Shown here piece by piece: positions 52,545-60,828 of a stretch of 64,000 nt of DNA (positions within the stretch are counted from its first letter, which is position 1; each line of letters opens with the position of its first letter). The stretch covers positions 1 through 64,000 of the forward strand of contig NZ_RCTZ02000007.1 in assembly GCF_003667315.2 (NCBI RefSeq), read 5' to 3'. The notes below the pieces were generated by a model, which was not told the origin of the DNA, did no database searches, and saw nothing but the letters and a program-made list of their open reading frames with translations. Source of the stretch: Tropicibacter alexandrii (GTDB lineage: Bacteria > Pseudomonadota > Alphaproteobacteria > Rhodobacterales > Rhodobacteraceae). Both the position numbers and the translations under genes were made by a program.

Positions 52545-54101
52545 CTAGCAGCCCGTGGCCTGAATCAACCCCCAGCCGTACAGCGCGTCCTTGCCCGCCG
52601 TCCCAAGGTCGATGGCCCCGCCGCGCAGGCGCTCGATCAGGCCGGAGCGGCTTGTCGGGCCGCGCGCCAGTTCGCGGGCCAGCACGCCCGCCGCGATCGC
52701 CGCCGCGTAGGATGTGCCCGACCGATACGCCGGGCCGCGCAGTGACGGCACCAGCACATCGACGCCGGGCGCGGCGAAATCCACCTCGGGTCCGGAATTC
52801 GAACTGCGATACAGCCGCCGTGCCGCGTCGACGGCGGTGATGGCGATCACCCGGGGATCGGAGGCCGGGTAGGCCACCGCCCGCCTGTCGTTTCCCGCCG
52901 CCGCGACGAGGATGATGCCCTTGGCATCGGCCATGCCGATCACATGTTCCAGCGCGGCGTTATACCGCCCGGCCAGCGACATGTTCACCAGCGCCACCCG
53001 CTCGGACACCAGCCAGTCCAGCGCCTTGGCGATGTTTTCCAGCCGGGCGACGTCGCGACCGCCGTTCCGGGCAAAGGCGATGACCGAATACAGATGCGCG
53101 CCGGGGGCAAAGCCCGGCGGCGTGTCCGGCCCGCCCGGGCTGGCGATCAGCGCGGCGATTCCGGTCGCATGATCCGCCGATCCTATGCGCTCGGCTGTGC
53201 CAAGCACGGAGTTGGAGAAGATCGGAACGTTGCGCAGAGCGTCACTGGACTTTTCGATCGGCCCGTCGATCAACCCGATCCGCACCGGTCGGGTCAGGCT
53301 GCAGCCTTGGGTCGCGGGCAGGCCGACCAGCGTGTTGGCATAGACCCGCCCTGCGGCCATGGCATAGACCGCGTGCCGGTCGACGGTGGCGGAAATCCCG
53401 CGCTGCGCCAGAAGCGAGCGGACTTGGGCGAGTGTGATCTGCCCGTTCAGATCGACCGCGACCATGCCTAGGTTCAGGGACCCGAGGCTGACAGTGCGCA
53501 AGATCACCACGCCGCGCTGGGCCAGCACGACCTGCGCAGCCGATATGTCACGGGCCGAACCGACGAGCAGGTATTCGGGCGCGCCGCTGGGCGCGGCGAC
53601 GTCGTTTCGGGTGGCCTGGTCGATCGTTACCGGCCCACGGCGGGACAAAAGCCCTTGGCGAAGCTGTGCGCCCGGCGCGGCGTTTGCCCCCGGCGCCGTC
53701 TGGTCGCCTTGTTGGCCGGGGGCCGTCCCCGGCGTGCCGCCACCGCCCCCTCCGCCGTCGCCCGTACCGGCAGCCGGATCGGCGCACATCCGGGCATTGG
53801 CCACGACCTTTTCCCGTCCGTTCGATTCCACGTGCACGAACTTGATCGGCTCGTTGTAGGGCAGCCCGACAGACGGCAGCCTGATTTGCATCCGGCTGAC
53901 GGTAAAGGAAAGCAGCGTCACCGAAACAAGGCCGCCTTCGGTGCGGACCTTGATGTTCGGCGTGGCATTGCGCAGGTATCCCGGCGTCGGCACCTCGACG
54001 GTGTCGCCGGGCAGAAGGCAGTTGCGCCCCTGTGCCTGCGCCATCTGGGCGAGGCACAGTGCGACGAGGGCGGCCATGAGGACCGTGGCGATCTGTTTCA
54101 T
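52545..54101 (-). CDS. Secreted subtilisin-like serine protease (S8)
   Basis: A 518-residue protease: signal peptide (about 1-23), a beta-rich N-terminal region with a Cys pair (C28, C106), a Gly/Pro/Ala/Gln-rich linker (about 109-150), a prodomain-like segment (about 175-247), then the S8 domain with D279 (IGLIDGP), H311 (DHATGIA), oxyanion N404 (AAGND) and S464 (GTSYAAA). Motifs are slightly degenerate but all catalytic residues are present. It is coupled (ATGA) to the anti-sigma gene upstream. Confidence 0.9.
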   Translation of the reverse strand: MKQIATVLMAALVALCLAQMAQAQGRNCLLPGDTVEVPTPGYLRNATPNIKVRTEGGLVSVTLLSFTVSRMQIRLPSVGLPYNEPIKFVHVESNGREKVVANARMCADPAAGTGDGGGGGGGTPGTAPGQQGDQTAPGANAAPGAQLRQGLLSRRGPVTIDQATRNDVAAPSGAPEYLLVGSARDISAAQVVLAQRGVVILRTVSLGSLNLGMVAVDLNGQITLAQVRSLLAQRGISATVDRHAVYAMAAGRVYANTLVGLPATQGCSLTRPVRIGLIDGPIEKSSDALRNVPIFSNSVLGTAERIGSADHATGIAALIASPGGPDTPPGFAPGAHLYSVIAFARNGGRDVARLENIAKALDWLVSERVALVNMSLAGRYNAALEHVIGMADAKGIILVAAAGNDRRAVAYPASDPRVIAITAVDAARRLYRSSNSGPEVDFAAPGVDVLVPSLRGPAYRSGTSYAAAIAAGVLARELARGPTSRSGLIERLRGGAIDLGTAGKDALYGWGLIQATGC

Positions 54102-54682
54102 TGCACCCTTTCGACGCTTTCGACCAAGTCGCTTGCCGATCCGAGGCGGTCGATCAGTTGGTCCAGATCGTCCCCCGCGCCAGAGGTCAGGCGATAGAGC
54201 CCCAGCGCCGACGGCCCTTCGACGATCGACAGGCCGTGCTGCAACAGGAGGTCATCGATCGCCCCCTGCCGCGCATCCGGGCGGAAGGCCACGATCAGCG
54301 CACCCGCGCCATTGCCGCCGGAGGCCTGTTCGTACAGTTCCGTCTGCGGGCGGTCCATCTGCGCAACGAGGATCGCCGCCGCCACGACGACCGCCGCCAG
54401 ACCGGACCCGATCCAATAGGCATGGGCTCTGGCCCGCGCCGGTCGGGGCGGCGTTTCGATGTCGCGCATCAGCCGCGCCAGCCCGAACGCACCGGGCGAA
54501 AAGGCGGGTGCCTCGGACTGCATCCGGTCCCGCAGGGCGGCCAGCGCCGCGCGCTCGCGGTCCAGCGCGGGATCGTGCTCCAGCGCCAGCCGAACCGTTT
54601 CACGCTCGTCATCATCGAGCGTGCCGTTCACGTAGAACGGCAAGAGCGCCTCGATATCCTTGGCATCGATTGGCTGTGTCAT
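54098..54682 (-). CDS. Membrane anti-sigma factor with a subtilase-propeptide-like periplasmic domain
   Basis: A 194-residue protein: a cytoplasmic N-terminal helical domain (DIEALLPFYVNGTLDDDERE) of the anti-sigma type without the zinc-binding Cys set, one transmembrane helix at about 90-107, and a periplasmic C-terminus (127-194) ALIVAFRPDA...GLYRLTSG...LVESVERVQ. The last part looks like a subtilase N-terminal prodomain (inference from pattern). ATGA overlaps with the sigma gene before and the protease gene after. Confidence 0.8.
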   Translation of the reverse strand: MTQPIDAKDIEALLPFYVNGTLDDDERETVRLALEHDPALDRERAALAALRDRMQSEAPAFSPGAFGLARLMRDIETPPRPARARAHAYWIGSGLAAVVVAAAILVAQMDRPQTELYEQASGGNGAGALIVAFRPDARQGAIDDLLLQHGLSIVEGPSALGLYRLTSGAGDDLDQLIDRLGSASDLVESVERVQ

Positions 54683-55242
54683 CGCTTCACTCCCATCCTC
54701 AGCCGCCCTTCGAGGCAATGCATGAGAAGCTGTTTCGCGTGAAAGACCCGCGTCTTGACCGTTCCTTCGGGGATGTCCATCACCTTCGCGATCTCGCGAT
54801 AGGCCATGTCCTCGTAGAAGGCGAGTTCGACCGCCATGCGCTGCTGCGGCTTCAAGCCTTCGAGGCACAGCCGCACATGTTCGGCCTCTTCCACGGCGGC
54901 AAGACAGGCTTCGGCATTGGGGGCATCGTCCCGCTGTTCGGGCACGTCCCCGACCAAATCTGTGCGCGCTTGTCGCCGAAACACGTCCATGACCTTTCGA
55001 TAGGCGATCCCGAAAACCCAGGACTTGACGGTCGAACGACCCTCGAACTGAGCTGCATTTCGCCAGATGTGCAGAAATACATCGTGAAGTATGTCGGCGG
55101 ACTGGAAGGGATCGTTCAGTTTCAGGTTGATGAATCTGAACAAGGGCCGTTCCAGTTCGGAATACAGCGCCGTGTAGGCCGATTTGTCCTGCTGTCCGAT
55201 GGCGGCCAGCAGCGCGCGCAGGTCCTTGTCCGGGCGGGGCAT
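54679..55242 (-). CDS. ECF-type RNA polymerase sigma factor
   Basis: A 187-residue sigma-70 family protein with region 2 (LYSELERPLFRFI ... DILHDVFLHIWRNA ... SWVFGIAYRKVMDVFRR, about 20-90) and region 4 (LKPQQRMAVELAFYEDMAYREIAKVM ... IPEGTVKTRV, about 125-175). No region 3, as in ECF sigmas. The ATG at 55242 lies 2 bases after the upstream gene stop; its own stop overlaps the anti-sigma start. Confidence 0.92.
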   Translation of the reverse strand: MPRPDKDLRALLAAIGQQDKSAYTALYSELERPLFRFINLKLNDPFQSADILHDVFLHIWRNAAQFEGRSTVKSWVFGIAYRKVMDVFRRQARTDLVGDVPEQRDDAPNAEACLAAVEEAEHVRLCLEGLKPQQRMAVELAFYEDMAYREIAKVMDIPEGTVKTRVFHAKQLLMHCLEGRLRMGVKR

Positions 55243-55244
55243 GC

Positions 55245-57113
55245 TCACCGATACCTCGCGATGTCGAAATCGGACCGCAGCGCGAGGCCGAAAATCCAGC
55301 CATCCTCGCCAATTAGGCCATGCTGCTTGCTGCCGCTGCCGTAATCCGCGCTCAGCACCAGCCTGTGGCTGTCTGACAGGGACCATGACAAGGCGTTGCC
55401 GAGATAGCCACCCTCGGCGGCGGCCGGGTCGGTCGACGTCTCGACGCCGAATTCGAAATCGAAGGCGAGCCGGTCCGCGATCAGGTCAATTCGCGTGGCG
55501 CCCGTGCCCCGCGCCGTCCACACGCGACCCGCAGGGCCGTCGGTCAGTTCGATCTTCGAGGCGAAAGACGTTTCCAGCCAATCCCTGGGGGAATAGGTCA
55601 GGACGGTCTCCAGACCATGGATGCGGTGGTGTTGCCGCGCGCCGGTGCGATCCTCGAACCTGTCATGGGTATAAAGCAGCGCAAGGCTTTGGTCGCGCTG
55701 CAACCGGCTGAGGCCAAGATACAGGCCGTAGGTGGTGTTGTCGGTGGGCGCCACGGCCCCGGCGGGCGTTTCGATCCGGTCCTGCATGGACATGTCGACC
55801 CCGGCGAAAAAGCTGGTGCCGTTGAGGAAGCCGCCGGTGAAGACGTCGGGGGAATAGGTCACGTCCATGCCCAGCCGCATCAGGCGATCCACCGGCAGGG
55901 CAGGGGCGCCGCCGATATTCGTCCGTCCGACCGTGACATCGCCGGACCATTCCCAATCCCAACCGTGGCGGGTCAGGCCCAATGTCAGGGTTTCCTCGCC
56001 GGTAAAGAGGTCGCGGTTCAGGGGCGCGTGGAAATCGGCATCGGTGCGCGCATAGGCAAGGTCAAAGACCAACCCGCCCGGCAGCCCGGCTGGCGCAATG
56101 TCGAAACTGGTGTCGAGGCTGTACGAATGGCCCTGCCGCCAGTTCTGCCCATCGTGCCACCGGCTGCCATCCACCGCGAACAAGAAGTCACCCCGGCTGC
56201 CAAGCGCGCCCGACACGGCAAGGCCCCGCCCATTGACCGCCCCCGCGCGGCCATTCGGCAGATCGGTATCGCGGCCGCCATACCCCGCCAGCGTCACGCG
56301 CAGCGACGCGCCCTCGACCGGGCGAAAGGTCGAGATGAAGCCGCCCAGCCGGTCGTCCGCGTCCGCGAGGCCAAGCAGGTTTTCCGCCCCGCTGGCCTGT
56401 GTCGCCTGTATCGCGAAGACGGTCGTCTCGTGGTTGCCCGAGGGGTCGCCGATCCGGGCCGAAACGCCCCGCCGCGATCCCTGATCGAAAGACTGGCTGT
56501 CATTGTCGAAATAATGCGTCCCGAACCGCAGCTTCATCGTCTCGCCGACCAAGGCCGAGCGCGCCTCGATGAACCAGTCGCCGACCGAAATGCGCCCGCC
56601 GGTCACCGGGTTCAGACGCTCGTCCATGGCAAAGCTCAAGCCGCCGCGCAGCCGCCCCTCGTTCAGGTCGAAATCCAGTCGACCGCCGCCGGAGGCGTAG
56701 GTCTCGCTGCGGTCTTTCGTGCCGCGGATGCCGGCTTCGGTCATCACCGTGCCGATCACGCTCCAGCCGCCCGTGGTTGTCTCGAACTCCCAGTTGCCGA
56801 TGTAGCGCCGGCCTTCGGGCACAAGTTCGTAGACGACGATCCGGTGTATGGCCCCGGGCAACTCATCGGGCAGTCGAAGCGACAAGGTCCTGCCGGCCAC
56901 CGCGAACGGCGCCGTCGTCGCCACCCCATCCACCAGCACCAGCAGGCGGGTGGGCGCGATCACAGCGTCCAGGGGAAGATCGACGATCTCCCCGGTATCG
57001 AGAACGCCCAATTGGTAGCGATCGGCGCCCTGCGCGACGGCCACGGTGGGAAGGCACAGGGCGGCCCAGTGGCTCACCGACAAAATGACGACACCGACCC
57101 CGTACCTATTCAT
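55245..57113 (-). CDS. Outer-membrane beta-barrel-like protein of the sigma/protease operon
   Basis: A 622-residue exported protein with a signal peptide (about 1-28), an Ig-like beta domain (about 30-115, GEIVDLPLDAVIAPTRLLVL), then about 480 residues of alternating amphipathic strands ending in an aromatic/charged residue (RSDFDIARYR). It looks like an outer-membrane barrel, but I cannot name the family. It sits 2 bases upstream of the sigma gene and is the first gene of the unit. The ATG at 57113 is preferred over a GTG/ATG 33 bases upstream. Confidence 0.7.
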   Translation of the reverse strand: MNRYGVGVVILSVSHWAALCLPTVAVAQGADRYQLGVLDTGEIVDLPLDAVIAPTRLLVLVDGVATTAPFAVAGRTLSLRLPDELPGAIHRIVVYELVPEGRRYIGNWEFETTTGGWSVIGTVMTEAGIRGTKDRSETYASGGGRLDFDLNEGRLRGGLSFAMDERLNPVTGGRISVGDWFIEARSALVGETMKLRFGTHYFDNDSQSFDQGSRRGVSARIGDPSGNHETTVFAIQATQASGAENLLGLADADDRLGGFISTFRPVEGASLRVTLAGYGGRDTDLPNGRAGAVNGRGLAVSGALGSRGDFLFAVDGSRWHDGQNWRQGHSYSLDTSFDIAPAGLPGGLVFDLAYARTDADFHAPLNRDLFTGEETLTLGLTRHGWDWEWSGDVTVGRTNIGGAPALPVDRLMRLGMDVTYSPDVFTGGFLNGTSFFAGVDMSMQDRIETPAGAVAPTDNTTYGLYLGLSRLQRDQSLALLYTHDRFEDRTGARQHHRIHGLETVLTYSPRDWLETSFASKIELTDGPAGRVWTARGTGATRIDLIADRLAFDFEFGVETSTDPAAAEGGYLGNALSWSLSDSHRLVLSADYGSGSKQHGLIGEDGWIFGLALRSDFDIARYR

Positions 57114-57197
57114 AACGCCAACTGCCTGCCGACTGGATTTTGCCACCGAACTGCACGGGTCTGGTGCCCCCGGTCCCCGAACCGGGACCTGTTATCA

Positions 57198-57203
57198 GGT
57201 TCC
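57198..57203 (-). promoter_or_regulatory. GGAACC motif, candidate ECF -35
   Basis: Minus-strand GGAACC about 85 bases upstream of the outer-membrane-protein gene, directly after the distal arm of a long inverted repeat. GGAAC is the common ECF -35 core, so it may be the autoregulated promoter. I cannot define the -10. Confidence 0.3.
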
Positions 57204-57246
57204 GCTGTCGTTTGGGAGCGCCCCACCGGTCCAAACGACAGCGGAA
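57200..57246. repeat. 16-bp perfect inverted repeat upstream of the sigma/protease operon
   Basis: TTCCGCTGTCGTTTGG (57200-57215) and its exact complement (57231-57246) flank a 15-base loop. It is in the 283-base gap 57114-57396, which otherwise shows no gene. It could be a hairpin in the leader, a terminator without T-run for the 57397 gene strand, or a protein-binding site. Confidence 0.8.
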
Positions 57247-57396
57247 TGACTGAAATTGCCGGTTCGCTGTCACGTCACGATTGCAGGTCTGCCTCATCCC
57301 TTACCCATGATTGTGCCGCGTCGCGTTTTGATCCGAACCGGTGTTCCGTGAGTGTGTTGGAACGAATCGACCGTGGCTCTGGCTTGGGACATCGAC

Positions 57397-57780
57397 CTAG
57401 CGTCCGATCAGGATGACCGTGTCCAGCGTCCCCCGATTGGGGTGCAGAAAGGCGTCCCGCGCATGCAATCCCTTTTGCTTGAGAAACGCCTTCAGCATGT
57501 CGGTGATGCGATCATGGCGTTGGACGTCCTCCTGCGGATCGCTGATGCGTTTGGTCCCTTCGACGACGATCTTGCCGTCGCGGATGGGCTTGTACCCGTG
57601 GCGGTCGACCAGATGGAGCGCCTCGAACGCCAAGGGCACCTTGCCATGGGCCACGGACAGTTCCAGAAACCGCATCGTGTCCCGTTGTCCGCGCGTCGAA
57701 ATCCGGATGCAAAGCTCCGGGAAACGGCGCGACACGACCTGAATGGAGGCATCGTCCCGCCGGATCGACAGGCCGCCCAC
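57397..57780 (-). CDS. Conserved-looking hypothetical protein
   Basis: A 127-residue soluble protein from a GTG at 57780 preceded by AGGAAAGGA; an ATG at 57828 would add 16 residues. Third-position GC is high like the genome, so it is probably real. It contains ISTRGQRDTMRFLELSVAHG and DTVILIGR; I recognise no family. The upstream small frame 57825-58076 would overlap the ATG version by ATGA. Confidence 0.65.
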   Translation of the reverse strand: MGGLSIRRDDASIQVVSRRFPELCIRISTRGQRDTMRFLELSVAHGKVPLAFEALHLVDRHGYKPIRDGKIVVEGTKRISDPQEDVQRHDRITDMLKAFLKQKGLHARDAFLHPNRGTLDTVILIGR

Positions 57781-57824
57781 GGCATCGTTCCTTTCCTGCA
57801 AGCGCCAACATGGCGCGATACCCC

Positions 57825-58076
57825 TCATCTTGTCGTACTCACTCCGTTATCAACGACCGGAAGCGCCATTTCAGAAGGCCGCCGCCATTGGTCTGCCGCG
57901 CGTCGGCCTTGCAAAGCCGTGGAAATGTCACGGCACCTTTTCGAAAAGCGATTTATGACGGACCATGCCTCCGGTTTGACCATGACTTCCAAGCCATCGG
58001 CCAGAACCCCGATCATGGGATATGCAGGGCCCTGGCCGACCAAACAGTTCCTTTTGCAAGGAAACTCGTCACTCAA
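57825..58076 (-). CDS. Doubtful small ORF (83 residues)
   Basis: Starts MSDEFPCKRNCLVGQGPAYP and contains IGVLADGLEVMVKPEAWSVI. Its third-position GC is well below that of neighbouring genes, so it is either foreign or not coding. Its TGA overlaps an ATG of the next frame (ATGA). The remainder of the stretch 58077-58412 is lower in GC and shows no gene I can support. Confidence 0.25.
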   Translation of the reverse strand: MSDEFPCKRNCLVGQGPAYPMIGVLADGLEVMVKPEAWSVINRFSKRCRDISTALQGRRAADQWRRPSEMALPVVDNGVSTTR

Positions 58077-58412
58077 CTACATGAAGCCAAAACACGGTTA
58101 CTCGCACATGGGGATGTACATATTTGGAACATGGCTTCAGGTGTATGTCGCGCGCAGTGGGCTGCCGGTTCAAAACTTTCAGAAAATTTTCAACGCTGCG
58201 GGGCAGTGGTCGTCACGATGCGCCTCGACCGCCGCCACATCCTTCAAACCGGCATGGACAGCTTCCGCTTTTGGGCCGGTCCGGAGATTATGACGAAACG
58301 GGGAGGGAGACGCCAATGTTGCGGCCATGAGCCGAGCGACAGACCTGACAGGCAGGGCTATGGTGGGCGTTGAACCGAAACCCGCCAATTGCATCGTGAA
58401 ATCAAAGGGTAA

Positions 58413-58502
58413 TGGCGGAGAGGAAGGGATTCGAACCCTCGAGACGGTTCCCCGCCTACACACTTTCCAGGCGTGCGCCTTCGACCACTCGGCCACCTCT
58501 CC
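58413..58502 (-). tRNA. tRNA-Ser (GGA)
   Basis: A complete 90-base class II tRNA with GGAGAGG/CCTCTCC acceptor stem, anticodon GGA in the loop CTGGAAAG, a long variable arm, GGTTCGAATCC T-arm and encoded CCA (complement of 58413-58415). Confidence 0.96.
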
Positions 58503-58588
58503 GAGGCCGCGTTTAGCAAACTGTCATACCGGGATGCAAGCAGCTTTTCGCGCGACGATGAACAGAAAGTGCGGGGCGGACTGCGGCC

Positions 58589-59005
58589 CTATGCCGTCTG
58601 CAATAAGGCCGCGAAACTCCGTTCGCGCAAACCAAGAAAATCCAGCGCCGCCTCTTCGTCGTGAAAGACGCGGGCGACGAGACCCGGCAGGCCTTCCCAG
58701 GATTTCAGGATCATCGCCGACATGCGCCAGCCCGGTTGCGTGGGCGCGTGATAGGCAATCAGCACGGGGACCGGTCCTTCGAGGAAGGTTTGGGCCTTGC
58801 GGGCCTGCATCGCCATGATGTCGGGGTAATCCGCCGCGACACCTGTGACGGCTGACAGGTCCACCAGTTGCTTCTGGCCGGGGCGTCGGTCGGGATGCGA
58901 GGCGTATTCGGCAAAGACCCGCGCGGTCTCGGTCGGTGTCACGAGGCCGGTATATTTCACGTAGACCAAGCCCTTGGCTGGCAGGATACGGTAGGTCAGG
59001 GGCAT
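58589..59005 (-). CDS. STAS/SpoIIAA-like hypothetical protein
   Basis: A 138-residue soluble protein: an N-terminal [20 protein letters not shown] strand pair, then a helix with [14 protein letters not shown] and the [10 protein letters not shown] strand, resembling SpoIIAA/STAS-like proteins seen in Rhodobacteraceae. Function unknown. It is downstream of, but 62 bases from, the capsule export gene on the same strand. Confidence 0.8.
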   Translation of the reverse strand: MPLTYRILPAKGLVYVKYTGLVTPTETARVFAEYASHPDRRPGQKQLVDLSAVTGVAADYPDIMAMQARKAQTFLEGPVPVLIAYHAPTQPGWRMSAMILKSWEGLPGLVARVFHDEEAALDFLGLRERSFAALLQTA

Positions 59006-59067
59006 GCGCGGGCCGTCACGGTTGGGCGCGCATCCGAGGCCGATTGGGGCTTCGGATGCGCACCGGG

Positions 59068-60828
59068 TCAGCTTGCGACCTGCTCGCGCAGGATCGAGGC
59101 GGTGAGCGAAATCATCAGGTAGATGCCACCGAAGATTAGGAAGGCGAGGATCGTGTTTTCGAACTTGCGCGGATAGGCGGCGTCCTCGGAGGCGACCGGC
59201 TCGACCGAGGTGGTCAGGTAGCGCGCCTGCGTGTCGGCGTCGCGGCGGGCCTGTTCGACACGCTCCAGCGCGGTTTGCAGCATCAGGTCGCGGGTGGCGA
59301 GGTCGGCCTCGGCGAGTTTGATCTGCACCGCCTTTTCGGCCAGTGAATCCTCGCCCACCGTGGCCTGGGTCATCTGACCGTTCAGGTCGGCCAGCAGCGC
59401 TTCGAGGCGGCGGATGTCGCCACGGGCCCCGTCGACCTTGGCCGAATTGGGGCGCGGGTTATCCAGAAGGGCCTGCAATTGCAGGGATTTTTCCTGAAGC
59501 TGCAACTCGTAGGTGTTGATTTGGGCGCGCAGGGCGGCGATCTTGCCTTCGGGGTCGACGATATTGCCCTCTTGTTGCATGCGCACCAGCCGTTCCTGCG
59601 CGTCATAGCGGGCTTGGGTCGCATTCTCCAGATCGGCTTCGGCGTCACGTACGGCGGTGGCGCGCTTGCGGGCCGAGAGGTTGTCGACCATTTCCTCGGC
59701 ATAGCCGATCAGCGCCTGGGCGAAATTCGCGGCGACCTGCGGGTCGGCGGCCATGATTTCCATGCGGATCACGCCTTCGGTCGGGTCATAGCCGATCTCG
59801 ATATTGCGCTTGTAGGTCTTGTAGGCCTCTTCGTTTGTCGGGTTCTCGGTCAGGCGTTGGATCGGGTCGATCCAGTCCTGTGTATAATGCTCCTTGAAGC
59901 CGACATCCTGATCCAGCCGCAGCATGGCGGGTTTGGAAATCAGGTAGTTCTGAACCGCGATCGCATCCTGATTGGTGGCGAACTGCGTGCCGGAAAACAG
60001 CGAGCCCATGGACCCGGCCGAGCTTTCGGCCTTCAGGATCAGGAATTCCGACTTGGTCGAATACATCGGCGTGGCGACGGCGTAGTAGTAATAGCCCGCG
60101 ACGATGGTCGGCAGCAGCACGAAGAAGGCCAGCCGCACCATCAGCAGCGCCATCTTCTTGCGGCGGCGCGAGGCCAGTTCCTTTTGAATCTTGAGGATTT
60201 CGGCGGCGCGCCGTTCGGCGGGCGAGGCCATCTGCGTCGAGGGCAGGGTTTCCTTCTTGACCTCGACGGTCTGCGGCAACTGCATCCGGGGTTCGGTGGT
60301 CGCGGGCTGCTTTTGCTCGGGGCGGACCAGTTCCAGCATGTTGGTGCGCTGGAAGGGGTCGATGCCGCGGGCGCGCAGCAGGCGGACCGCGTCGAAATCC
60401 GAGGTGGGCGCAAGCCCGTGTTTCTGGGCAACGCGGCGCGCCATGCGCAATTGGCGCCCGGTCAGGCCCTCTTGCTTGATCGCGTCCATATCGGTCTCGG
60501 CAGAGACCTGCCTTGCGCTGTCGACCTGTCCGGCCCGGGCCGCCTGCGGTTGCGGCTGGGGCTGCTGTTGCTGCTGTTGCGGCTGCGGCGGGGCCGTTCG
60601 GGCCGCCGCGGAATGTTCGGGGGGCGGCGCAGGGCGGGGCCGCGGGGGCTGTTCCGGCGCGGGCGCGCGTGCGGCGTTCGTGGGCGGGGGCGGCACCGGG
60701 CGCGGCTTTTGGGCGGGCGCAGACTGGGGGGCGCGCGCCTGATCGAGCCGCGGCGTCAGGCTTTCGGCGGGCTGCTCGTCGGACGGACGGCGTATGCGAA
60801 ATTTCTTAGCCTTGGGTTTCGTAGTCAT
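59068..60828 (-). CDS. Capsule polysaccharide export inner-membrane protein (KpsE type)
   Basis: A 586-residue polysaccharide co-polymerase. A Pro/Ala/Gln-rich cytoplasmic N-terminus (about 1-110, with a nine-residue Gln/Pro tract), a conserved TGRQLRMARRVAQKHGLAP block, a first transmembrane helix near 245 (ALLMVRLAFFVLLPTIVAGY), a periplasmic coiled-coil region and a C-terminal helix (FENTILAFLIFGGIYLMISL). The ATG at 60828 lies within the end of the KpsT-like gene (23-base overlap). Confidence 0.9.
   Translation of the reverse strand: MTTKPKAKKFRIRRPSDEQPAESLTPRLDQARAPQSAPAQKPRPVPPPPTNAARAPAPEQPPRPRPAPPPEHSAAARTAPPQPQQQQQQPQPQPQAARAGQVDSARQVSAETDMDAIKQEGLTGRQLRMARRVAQKHGLAPTSDFDAVRLLRARGIDPFQRTNMLELVRPEQKQPATTEPRMQLPQTVEVKKETLPSTQMASPAERRAAEILKIQKELASRRRKKMALLMVRLAFFVLLPTIVAGYYYYAVATPMYSTKSEFLILKAESSAGSMGSLFSGTQFATNQDAIAVQNYLISKPAMLRLDQDVGFKEHYTQDWIDPIQRLTENPTNEEAYKTYKRNIEIGYDPTEGVIRMEIMAADPQVAANFAQALIGYAEEMVDNLSARKRATAVRDAEADLENATQARYDAQERLVRMQQEGNIVDPEGKIAALRAQINTYELQLQEKSLQLQALLDNPRPNSAKVDGARGDIRRLEALLADLNGQMTQATVGEDSLAEKAVQIKLAEADLATRDLMLQTALERVEQARRDADTQARYLTTSVEPVASEDAAYPRKFENTILAFLIFGGIYLMISLTASILREQVAS

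Noticed and set aside
58179-58496. 105-codon minus-strand frame near tRNA-Ser
   Set aside because: Its start lies inside the tRNA gene ([12 protein letters not shown] is the usual tRNA-Ser false translation).
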